From DATAOG01 sp963753685 (lineage in GTDB: Bacteria > Pseudomonadota > Alphaproteobacteria > Geminicoccales > Geminicoccaceae): a stretch of 64,000 nucleotides of DNA. The stretch covers positions 1-64,000 of the forward strand of contig CAVWDE010000002.1 of the NCBI GenBank assembly GCA_963753685.1, read 5' to 3'. The translations under genes were made by a program, and so were the position numbers. Below the pieces are notes generated by a model, which saw nothing but the letters and a program-made list of their open reading frames with translations, ran no database searches and was not told the origin of the DNA. Below are positions 8,547 to 16,536 of the stretch, in pieces (the first letter of the stretch is position 1; the number at the start of each line of letters is the position of its first letter).

Positions 8547-9403
8547 AGGCCCCTCCGCAGGCGCAGCTGCAAAACCGTGCCCGCCAGCATGATCGCGAAC
8601 AAGAGGACCGCGATCGCCGCCGCGTAACCGAGGTTCCACCAGCGGAAGCCCTGCTCGTACATGAAGAGGACGACGGAGAGCGTGCTGTCCGAGGGCCCGC
8701 CCTGGGTCATGACGTAGGGCTCGGCGAACAGCTGGAACGAGCCGATCATGGTCAAAACGCCGACGAACAGGAAGGTCGGCGCCAGCATCGGCAAAGTGAC
8801 GTAGCGCAGCTGCTGCAGGCGGCTCGCGCCGTCCATGCGGGCGCTATCGTAGAGCTGCTCGGGGATCGCCTGCAGGCCGGCGATGAAGATGATCATGTTG
8901 TAGCCGAAGTTCTTCCAGACGGCCATCAGGATCAGGGCCGGCATCGCGAACCGGGGATCGCCCAGCCAGTCGACCGGCGGCATGCCGAGCCCACCGAGGG
9001 CATAGTTCAAAAGGCCGTAGCGCGGGTGGTAGAGGTAGCGCCAGACCACCGCGACCGCGACCAGGGCGGTCATCACGGGCATGAAGTAGACGACCCGGAA
9101 CAGGGCCTTGAAGCGGACCAGGCGGGCGCTGATCAGGAGCGCCGCGCCGAGCGAGGTCAGCACCGACAACGGCCCGCCGATCAGGACGAAATAAGAGGTG
9201 TTGAGCAGCGCCCGCCAGAACAGCGGGTCCTCCAGCAGCCGGGCGTAGTTGCGCAGGCCGACGATCCGCAGATACTCGAGATGGCCGAGCGCGTAGATGT
9301 CGAAGTCGGTGAGGCTGAGGGCGAGGCCGGCCGCGACCGGCAGGACGAAGAAGACCGCGATCAGCGCCAGCGCCGGCAGGGCGAACCGGAAGCCGGCGCT
9401 CAC
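8543..9403 (-). CDS. Carbohydrate ABC transporter permease (MalF/UgpA type)
   Basis: The partner permease, about 286 residues, beginning VSAGFRFALPALALIAVFFVLPVAA. It has six hydrophobic segments and the EAA-loop QLYDSARMDGASRLQQLRYVTLPML. GTG 9403 overlaps the TGA of the binding-protein gene (GTGA), making it the preferred start; an upstream GTG at 9430 is possible. Together with the MalG-type protein it forms the heterodimeric membrane channel of a CUT1-type importer. Confidence 0.9.
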   Translation of the reverse strand: MSAGFRFALPALALIAVFFVLPVAAGLALSLTDFDIYALGHLEYLRIVGLRNYARLLEDPLFWRALLNTSYFVLIGGPLSVLTSLGAALLISARLVRFKALFRVVYFMPVMTALVAVAVVWRYLYHPRYGLLNYALGGLGMPPVDWLGDPRFAMPALILMAVWKNFGYNMIIFIAGLQAIPEQLYDSARMDGASRLQQLRYVTLPMLAPTFLFVGVLTMIGSFQLFAEPYVMTQGGPSDSTLSVVLFMYEQGFRWWNLGYAAAIAVLLFAIMLAGTVLQLRLRRGL

Positions 9404-10786
9404 TGCGCGGCGGTCCGCAGGCTCTGGCACGACTGGTCGGCGCCGGTGGCCGCTATGGCCGCCTCACGGTGGAGCAGCCAGCGGCGCTTCTCGAGGATCT
9501 GGTCGACGTCGGCATCGAGCGCCGCGAGCGTCGCCGCGGGCGCGCCGCCGCCGCGGATCAGCTGCTCGATCCGGCGCGTGATCGCGGTCGCGATCTGCTC
9601 CCATTCGGGGATCTTCGGGGTCGCGCGCACCCGCTGCAGCTGGGTGAAGAAGGCGCGGGCGTGCGCATCGCCGGCGAGCGCCGGGTCCTGCCAGGCGGCG
9701 GTGCGCGCCGGCAGGTTGCCGCTCAGCTGGTAGAAGCGGATCTGCTGCGGGGTGCTGCTGAGAAACTCGATCAGCCGCCAGGCGGCGTCCTGGTGCGCCG
9801 AGGTGCGCCGGATCGCAAGGCTCGCGCCGCCGGCCAGCGACACCCCCGGGTAGTCGCCATCCGGCGCCGGCATCGCTGCGGTCGCCCAGGCATCCTGGAG
9901 CGCTGCCGGCATGCGCTGCGCGAACTCGCCGAGGTTCCAGGGGCCGCTGATGTACATGGCAAAGCGGCCGTTCGCGAACTCCTGATAGAGGTTCGCGATC
10001 TCGGCGCTGACCGCGGGCGAGGCGTAGCCGTTGCGGAACATGGCGAGATAGAAATCGAGCGCTTTGCGGAATCCGGGGCCGCTGAAATTGCCGCAGGTGT
10101 CGTCGCCCTTGAGCAGCTCGGCACCCTGCTGCAGCGCCAGGATGACGATCGGCGCCCACTCGTTGCTCGGCAGGATGATGGCATCGGCATCGGCGCCGAC
10201 CACCTGCTTGATGTGCGCCATGGCGTCCTGCCACTCGGCCCAGCTGCGCGCCGGCTGCGCATGGCCGGCGCGCGCCAGGATGTCCTTCCGGTAGAACAGC
10301 AGCCGCGTGTCGACGTACCACGGCACGCCGTAGAGATGCCCCGCGATCTGGTTCGGGTCGAGGATGCCGGCTGAAGAAATCCGCCCGTGCGACCCCGGGC
10401 GAGGCCGCGATCCGCTCATCCAGCGGGCTGATCGCATCCAGCGCCACGAACTCCGGGACCCAGGTGCTGCCGAGCTGGAAGACGTCCGGCATGGCATCGC
10501 CGGCGTAGGCGGTGAGCAGCTTCTCGTGCGCGGCGCTCCACGGGATCTGCTGGACCCGGACCCGGATGTCGGGGTTCTCGCGCTCGAACTCCCGGGTCAG
10601 CTCCTGCACGACCTCGCCCTCGCGCCCCATCGCCCAGAACTCGAGCGTGACGCGACGATCCTGCTGCTCGCCGCAGGCGGCAAGCGTCAGCAGGCCCACC
10701 AGCGCCAAGCCGGCGCGGCGCAACCGGCCCGCGGTACGCGCAGGCGACCCGAGGTGTTTGCGGAATTCGACCACAGCACCCATCAT
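9400..10786 (-). CDS. Extracellular sugar-binding lipoprotein of ABC transporter (+1 frameshift)
   Basis: A family 1 solute-binding protein. The N-terminal part has a lipoprotein signal (ALVGLLTLAACGEQ, lipobox LAAC), then VTLEFWAMGREGEVVQELTREFERENPDIRV. The frame breaks near 10367-10374, where one extra base separates VARADFF from GILDPNQIAGHLYGVPWYVDTRLLFYRKDIL. The remainder shows the usual two-lobed pattern (GRFAMYISGPWNLGEF; FLSSTPQQIRFY). With the base removed the protein is about 461 residues, normal for the family. It would capture the substrate in the periplasm for the two downstream permeases. Confidence 0.87.
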
Positions 10787-10895
10787 ACGTACAGGAACGC
10801 ACGGAGCACCGGGTCATTTCGTCCGGTCTTGCGCGCCGTCGATCGCCGGCTAGGCTGCCAGCTGACATCGAGTTCCTGCAGGGAGTGCCCCGAGC

Positions 10896-11813
10896 TTGCC
10901 CGGATCTGCCGTCGCCTCGCTCGATCTGCCGGGCCGGCCGCGCCAGGGCGCGGTGCGGAACGTGGTCTCTCGGGCTGTGGGCGCCGCGCCGCCGCCCGGG
11001 CTCGTGCTGCTCTCGATCCTCTCGATCCAGGTCGGGGCCGCGCTCGCGGTCAATCTGTTCCCGGCGCTCGGGCCGGCTGGCACGGTGTTCTTGCGGGTCG
11101 GCCTGTCGGCGCTGCTGCTGATGCTGGGCGCGCGCCTGGCGCCGGGTCGCAGCATCCTCGCGCACCGCTGGCTGCTGCTCCAGTTCGGCTGCGTGATGGG
11201 CGCGATGAACCTCTGCTTCTACGAGGCGCTCGCGCGCATCCCGCTCGGCACCGCCGCAACCATCGGCTTCCTGGGCCCGCTCGGGGTCGCGGCGCTGACC
11301 TCCAGACGGGCGCTGGATTTCCTCTGGATCGGCGTGGCGGTGATCGGTCTTGGTGTGCTGGCGCCCCATCTCGGCACCGCGCTCGATCCGCTGGGCGTGC
11401 TGCTGGCGGCGGTCGCGGGGGCCGGCTGGGCGCGCTTCATCCTCCTGAGCCGGCGGGTCGGGCAGGCATTCCCCGGCAGCAGCGGTCTGGCGCTCGGCAT
11501 GGTCGTGGCCGCGATCTTTCTCGTGCCCTTTGGCATCGCCGGCGCCCGTGCGGCGCTGCTCGATCCGCTGCTGCTCGCGGGCGCGCTTGCGGTCGCGGTG
11601 CTCTCGACCACGCTGCCGTTCGCGCTCGAGTTCGCGGCGCTGCAACGCCTGTCGGCGCGCACCTACGGGGTGCTGGTCACGCTCGAGCCCGCGGTCGCGG
11701 TCCTGGTCGGGGCGGCCCTGCTGGCGCAGCCGGTCGGCGCGCGCACCCTGCTCGCGGTCAGCTGCGTCATGGCGGCGGCGATCGGCGTCACCTGGTCCGA
11801 TCGAGGTCGCTGA
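10896..11813 (+). CDS. EamA-family transporter, RhtA-like
   Basis: A 305-residue drug/metabolite transporter with about ten membrane helices in two EamA repeats. It is most like the RhtA threonine/homoserine exporter group, with FLRVGLSALLLM, NLCFYEALARIPLGTAATIGFLGPLGVA in the first half and TLPFALEFAALQRLSARTYGVLVTLEPAVA in the second. TTG 10896 with AGGGAG upstream is the likely start; a shorter version is possible. It is divergent from the ABC binding-protein gene. The exported substrate is not determined by sequence. Confidence 0.85.
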   Translation: MPGSAVASLDLPGRPRQGAVRNVVSRAVGAAPPPGLVLLSILSIQVGAALAVNLFPALGPAGTVFLRVGLSALLLMLGARLAPGRSILAHRWLLLQFGCVMGAMNLCFYEALARIPLGTAATIGFLGPLGVAALTSRRALDFLWIGVAVIGLGVLAPHLGTALDPLGVLLAAVAGAGWARFILLSRRVGQAFPGSSGLALGMVVAAIFLVPFGIAGARAALLDPLLLAGALAVAVLSTTLPFALEFAALQRLSARTYGVLVTLEPAVAVLVGAALLAQPVGARTLLAVSCVMAAAIGVTWSDRGR

Positions 11814-11867
11814 CATGGGATCGTGATCCCGGCCGCGACCGGACGCCCTTGGAAGTCGTCGGCCTCC

Positions 11868-13623
11868 TCACGGTGCCGGCCGCAGGGCGCGCCGGCCGCG
11901 AGCGAGCAGTCGTGCCCAGGGCGCCGTGGCCGGCCGGGCCGGGGTCGGACCGTCCGCCGGCAGCAGGCTGGCATCGGCGACCAGGCGGACCCGCAGCGGG
12001 CGGCGGCGACCGCGGATCTCGATCTCGCGCAACTCGAACGCCGCGAGATCGATGCCGGCGCGCTCGGCGAGGCGCGCCGAGACCACCAGCTGGACGCCGA
12101 CCTCCTTGGTCAGCGCCTCGAGCCGCGAGGCGACGTTGACGGTGTCGCCGATCGCGGTCAGCGCGGCCGCGCGGCCGAACCCCATCTCGCCGAGGATCAC
12201 CGGTCCGACGTGCAGGCCGATGCCCATCCGCAGCGGTTCGCGCAGCTCGTGCTCGAGCTCTTGGTTCAGCCGGGCGAGCGCGCCCGCCATCGCGCGCGCG
12301 GCGGCGAGCGCGCGTCGGCAGGCCGCCTCGGCCTCGAGGTCGATGCCAAACAGCGCCATGACGCCGTCGCCGATGAACTTGTCGACCCGGCCGCCGGCCC
12401 CTTCGATCGCCTGGCCCATGGCCTTGAAATACTGGTTCAGGACGAACACCACGTCATAGGGCAGCCGGCCCTCGGCCATGCGGGTGAAGGCGCGCAGATC
12501 CGCGAACAGCACCGCGATCTCACGCTCCATGCCCTGGCCGGGGTTGACCTGGACGCGCACCTCGCGCGGCCCTGCGCTCGCCGGCAGCAGCGGCACCAGG
12601 GCGAGGTCGCGGGTCGGCCGCAGCTGGCAGGCGAGCCGGACGTTGCCGAGCGCACCCCCGATCCGCGCCAGCACCCGGGCCTCGTCCGGCGCCGGCGGCG
12701 GCAGATGCTCCGCCCCCTCGCCGACCCGGATGCGGCAGGTCGAGCAGCGGCCGCGGCCGCCGCACACCGAAGCGTGCGGGATGCCGGCCGCGCGCGAGGC
12801 CTCGAGCACGCTCATGCCGGGCGCGATCGCGACCGTCACGCCGTCCGGATAGTAGAGGTGGATCCGTCCGCTGAACCGGCCGCGCAAGGCGCGGACCGCC
12901 CGCCCGCCGAAGGTCGCCGCCAGGAGCACGACGAAGCCCGCCAGGACCAGCGCGCGCGGTGCGATCGACCCAGGCGAGTGCCGCCGGATCGGGCCACCGG
13001 TCGGTGTCGGCATGGGCTGCGAGCCACTGCGGATCGGCCTCGGCCGCCTCGCGCAGTTCGCGCCCGGCATCGGCAAAGCCGATCAGGGCGAGTGCCGGCA
13101 ACAGGACGCCGACCGCGAGCAGCCACGGCCTGACCCGATCGTACCAGGGCCGGATGCGCAGCCAGAAATGCAGCCCGATGCAGCCGTGCAGCCAGACCAT
13201 GATCAGCATCAGGCTCTGTCGCCAGGCGTCGTTCGGCCACAGCCGATTGAGCACGTAGATGTAGTCGTCGTCGACGCCGAGCCATTCCCGCGCGCCGCGG
13301 GTGCCCGCGATGTGGAGCACGAGCAGGAACGGGATCAGCAGGCCGAGCGTGATCTGCGCGACCTCCCAGGCCGGCATGCGCAGGCTGCGGCGGCGCCAGA
13401 GCTTGTGCACGACCAGACCAACGTGGCCGAGCAGCGCCCCATAGAGCAGCAGCGTGCCGGGCAGGCTGCGCCAGACCGCGACGAACACCACCCGACCCGC
13501 TTGCATCGCGGCGAGTGAAACGATGCCGAGCGCGTGGTTGGCGAGATGGCTCGCGACAAACACCATCAGCACCAGGCCGGAGGCGAGGCGCAATCGGGTG
13601 CTGAGATCGGAGCGCGGGCGCAT
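11868..13623 (-). CDS. Adenylate cyclase with heme-b-like membrane domain and 2Fe-2S ferredoxin domain (+1 frameshift)
   Basis: Three modules. The N-terminal ~200 residues form a multi-helix membrane domain with several His in helices (ASHLANHALG, HVGLVVHKLW, LVLHIAGT, WLHGCIGLHFWLR), like SdhC-type diheme cytochrome b. A plant-type 2Fe-2S domain follows, with SVCGGRGRCSTCRIRV and a last Cys in LACQL. The C-terminal class III cyclase has AVLFADLRAFTRMAE, the adenine-specifying Lys in DKFIGDGVMALFG and the transition-state residues in GDTVNVASRLEAL. One extra base between about 12950 and 12972 splits the membrane domain from the rest. It probably makes cAMP in response to quinone or cellular redox state. 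ATG 13623 or TTG 13638 starts it. Confidence 0.85.
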
Positions 13624-13710
13624 CGGCGCGTCATTCAACGCGCGCCTGCGGAGCGCGGCAAGCCGTCTTCCCGCCGCATCGATGGCCGCTACGGCTGGTT
13701 GTCGCGAGCC

Positions 13711-14139
13711 CTAATGAATCCTCGGGACCATGTCGCCGACCCAGTGCGCGACATTCCGTCCGGCTGCCAGGGAGAGCTGCACCAACCTGCGGTCGGCAGT
13801 GAGGAATTCAACCCCCTCAGCGTTGGCGAGAGCGAGATAGGCACAATCATAGACCGGATGATCCAGGTCGGACGCCAAACGAAAAGCTGCCCGGCTGAGC
13901 GTCGCCGATGGCCGCAGCTCGATGAACCCGCCCAGGATCTGCTCCAGCGCGACACTTGCGTCGCTGAGCGTGATCTCGCGCCGTCGCGCTTTCTTCCACA
14001 AAGCGTTCGCGCACGCGAGCGCCAACAGCTCGGGCGCCAACAGCAGATCCGCGGCATCGACCCATGAACGCGCGGCCACGCTGAAGCGCTCTGGCACGAA
14101 GCACGGAATGACCACGCTGGCGTCGACCACCAGCCTCAC
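13711..14139 (-). CDS. PIN-domain ribonuclease toxin (VapC/FitB type)
   Basis: A 142-residue PIN domain. The acidic active-site residues are in MRLVVDASVVIP (Asp6), the mid-protein Glu near LLAPELL, HPVYDCAYLALA and FLTADRRL. PIN toxins cleave tRNA or mRNA and are held inactive by the partner antitoxin. ATG 14139 overlaps the stop of the antitoxin gene by four bases, the usual coupling. Some bacterial PIN toxins act on initiator or other tRNAs; the target here is unknown. Confidence 0.9.
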   Translation of the reverse strand: MRLVVDASVVIPCFVPERFSVAARSWVDAADLLLAPELLALACANALWKKARRREITLSDASVALEQILGGFIELRPSATLSRAAFRLASDLDHPVYDCAYLALANAEGVEFLTADRRLVQLSLAAGRNVAHWVGDMVPRIH

Positions 14140-14366
14140 CGGTCGCGGTCCTCGCGCAGCAGTTCCAGAGTCTCGGTGTGATGGCTGCCGGCCAGACGTG
14201 CCCGCATGGCGTCGGCGGTCTCCAGGAACTCAGCTTTCTCTTTGGTCACAGCCTGTTGCAGGACGTCACGAACTTCCGCTTCGAGCGAACGACCGTGGCG
14301 TTTCGCTCTCGCTTTGAGCCGCTCGACAATCCCCTCAGGCAGCTTGCGCACCAGGATCTGCGCCAT
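14136..14366 (-). CDS. FitA-like ribbon-helix-helix antitoxin
   Basis: A 76-residue protein starting MAQILVRKLPEGIVERLKARAKRHGRSLEAEVRDVL, a ribbon-helix-helix DNA-binding domain of the FitA/VapB kind. The C-terminal half (EKAEFLETADAMRARL) would be the toxin-inhibiting tail. GGGGGTC lies upstream of ATG 14366. A perfect inverted repeat starts 12 bases upstream, the expected operator for autorepression by the antitoxin-toxin complex. Confidence 0.9.
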   Translation of the reverse strand: MAQILVRKLPEGIVERLKARAKRHGRSLEAEVRDVLQQAVTKEKAEFLETADAMRARLAGSHHTETLELLREDRDR

Positions 14367-14377
14367 GTGGACCCCCA

Positions 14378-14404
14378 ATCATGCTAGCGCCAGGCTAGCA
14401 TGAT
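14378..14404. promoter_or_regulatory. Operator palindrome of the FitAB-like module
   Basis: Perfect inverted repeat with 11-bp arms (ATCATGCTAGC and its complement) separated by the 5-bp spacer GCCAG, immediately upstream of the antitoxin start and between it and the end of htpG. Ribbon-helix-helix antitoxins bind such repeats to repress their own operon. The same sequence could also act as a small hairpin terminator for htpG transcripts. Confidence 0.75.
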
Positions 14405-14429
14405 GTCGCGGGCGCGGCAATGCGTCGGC

Positions 14430-16385
14430 CTAAGCCGCCAGACCCTTGGCGAGAAAAGCGCTGAGCCGGCGGGAGAAGCCGCCGGGATCGGGCAAGGGCT
14501 CGCCCTCGACGATGCGCGCCTGATCGAGCAGGAGCTCGGCCAGATCGCCGAGCGCGTCGGCCTCGCCCGCCTCGGCCGCGCGCGCGGCCATCTGCCGGAT
14601 CAGCGCGTGCTTCGGGTTGATCTCGAGCACCCGCTTGGACAGCTCCTCCAGCTGCTGGTGCTGCTTCAGGAAGCGCTCGAGGCGCAGATCCATCGCGTGC
14701 TCGTCGGCCACCAGGCAGACCGCGCTCTCGGTCAGCCGCGCCGACGGCCGCACGTCCTTGACCTTGTCGCCGAGCCGGGCCTTGAAGACCGCGATCAGCC
14801 GATCGAGCTCGGCACCGGCGACCGCGTCGCCCGCCGCCTCCGCCTGCCCGGCCTCGCCCTCGCCCGCCTCGATCTTGGACAGGTCGACCTCGCCCCGGGT
14901 CAGCGAGCGCAACCGCTTGCCCTGGTAGTCCGGCACCGCCGGCAGCCAGAAGTCGTCGATCGCATCGGCCAGCAGCAGGACCTCGACCCCCTTGGCCCGG
15001 CAGGCCTCGAGCTGCGGGCTCGAGCGCAGCGCGTCCAGATGCTCGCCGCTGATCGTGTAGATCGCGTCCTGGCCCGGCTTCATGCGCGCGACGTAGTCGG
15101 CGAGGCTGACCCAGCCGTCGCTCGCGGTGCTGCGGAAGCGGACCAGCTCGAGCAGCCGCTCGCGCTGCTCGTGATCCTCGTACAGGCCTTCCTTGAGCAC
15201 CGCGCCGAACTGGTCGACGAAGCTCGCATAGTCGCCGTCCTCGGCCTTGGCGCGCCGGCCGAGCTCATCGAGCAGGCGCTTGACCAGGTCCTTGCGGATG
15301 CGCGCCAGCACGGCGCTGTGCTGCAGCGTCTCGCGCGAGACGTTGAGCTGCAGATCCTCGGAATCGACCACGCCCCGGACGAAGCGCAGATAGCGCGGCA
15401 TCAGGCCTTCGAGGTCGCCGGTGATGAACACCCGCTTGACGTACAGCTTGACCCCCTGGCGATGCTCCGGGTCGTAGAGATCGATCGGGCGGGTGGTCGG
15501 CACGAACAGCAGCGCCTGGTAGGAGACCATGCCCTCGGCCTGGACGTGCAGGCGCGCCCAGGGCTCGTCGAAGGCATGCGCGACGTGGTGATAGAACTCC
15601 TTGTACTGCTCGTCGGTGATCTCGGCCTTGGGCCGGGTCCAGAGCGCGCTCGCCTGGTTGATCTGCTCGGGCGCCTTCGGCTTGGCGGCGTCCTCGGCCT
15701 CGCCGTCGGCTTTGGGCTCGCCGTCGGCTTTGGCCTCGCCATTGGCCTTGGCTTCGTCCTGGAGCAGGATCGGCACCGCGATGTGGTCGGAGTAGCTGCG
15801 CACGATCTGGCGCAGGCGGAAGCCGTCGAGGAACTCCCTGGCGTCGGTGCGCAGATGCAGGATCACCGCCGTGCCGCGCGGGGCCGCTGCGGCCGCTTCC
15901 TCGACCGCGAAGCCGCTGCGGCCGTCGGAATGCCAGTGCCAGGCGTGCTCCTCGCCGGCCCGGCGCGCGATCACCTCGACCTTGCCGGCGACCATGAACG
16001 CCGAATAGAAGCCGACCCCGAACTGGCCGATCAGGTTCACATCCTTGGCGCTGTTGCCGCTGAGCTCGGTGACGAAGCGTTGGGTCCCCGAGCGGGCGAT
16101 CGTGCCGAGGTTCTCGACCAGCTCGTCCCGGCTCATGCCGATGCCGTTGTCGACCACCGTGAGCGTGCCCGCGGCCTGGTCCGGGATCAGCCGGATCCTG
16201 AGCTCGGGATCGTCGCCCAGGAGATGCTGCTCGGTCAGGCTCGCGTAGCGCAGCCGGTCGCAGGCGTCGGACGCGTTCGAGATCAGCTCGCGCAGAAAAA
16301 TCTCGCGGTGCTGGTAGAGCGAGTTGATGACCAGATCGAGAACCCGGCCGACCTCGGCCTCGAACGGCTGCATGGCTGCGCTCAT
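14430..16385 (-). CDS. htpG: Molecular chaperone HtpG (Hsp90)
   Basis: A 651-residue cytosolic Hsp90. The GHKL ATPase domain has ELISNASDACDRLRY, DNGIGM, LGTIARSGT and GQFGVGFYSAFMV. The middle domain contains RVFITGD, RGVVDSEDLQLNVSRE and the C-terminal part dimerises. Between the N and M domains, around residues 205-235, there is a short tandem-repeat charged linker (units of A/G, K/D, E). ATG 16385 has GGGGAAG upstream. A heat-shock-type promoter is seen 43-71 bp upstream. It is transcribed toward the toxin-antitoxin pair. Confidence 0.97.
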   Translation of the reverse strand: MSAAMQPFEAEVGRVLDLVINSLYQHREIFLRELISNASDACDRLRYASLTEQHLLGDDPELRIRLIPDQAAGTLTVVDNGIGMSRDELVENLGTIARSGTQRFVTELSGNSAKDVNLIGQFGVGFYSAFMVAGKVEVIARRAGEEHAWHWHSDGRSGFAVEEAAAAAPRGTAVILHLRTDAREFLDGFRLRQIVRSYSDHIAVPILLQDEAKANGEAKADGEPKADGEAEDAAKPKAPEQINQASALWTRPKAEITDEQYKEFYHHVAHAFDEPWARLHVQAEGMVSYQALLFVPTTRPIDLYDPEHRQGVKLYVKRVFITGDLEGLMPRYLRFVRGVVDSEDLQLNVSRETLQHSAVLARIRKDLVKRLLDELGRRAKAEDGDYASFVDQFGAVLKEGLYEDHEQRERLLELVRFRSTASDGWVSLADYVARMKPGQDAIYTISGEHLDALRSSPQLEACRAKGVEVLLLADAIDDFWLPAVPDYQGKRLRSLTRGEVDLSKIEAGEGEAGQAEAAGDAVAGAELDRLIAVFKARLGDKVKDVRPSARLTESAVCLVADEHAMDLRLERFLKQHQQLEELSKRVLEINPKHALIRQMAARAAEAGEADALGDLAELLLDQARIVEGEPLPDPGGFSRRLSAFLAKGLAA

Positions 16386-16427
16386 GGCTCGCTTCCCCGC
16401 TGCTCCGCCTGTGCTTGGTTGGGCGGG

Positions 16428-16456
16428 ATGTAGGCGAGCGACCCGCAGCCTTCAAG
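16428..16456 (-). promoter_or_regulatory. Candidate sigma-32 (RpoH) promoter of htpG
   Basis: On the minus strand CTTGAA, 17 bases, CTACAT, followed by CC. This fits the alphaproteobacterial RpoH pattern (CTTG, 17-18 bases, CYTANNT). The same architecture with identical spacing occurs upstream of hslV in this window, and both are heat-shock genes. No mapping data are available. Confidence 0.5.
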
Positions 16457-16536
16457 CGGGCGCCGCGGGCGGCACCGCCCGCCAACCCCTCTGGTCCCCC
16501 TTGTCAGGGCCGCCCGGCGTTCGCATAGTCAGAGAC

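Noticed and set aside
7722..10786. Complete ABC importer operon
   Set aside because: No ATPase gene on either side; only the binding protein and two permeases are present.
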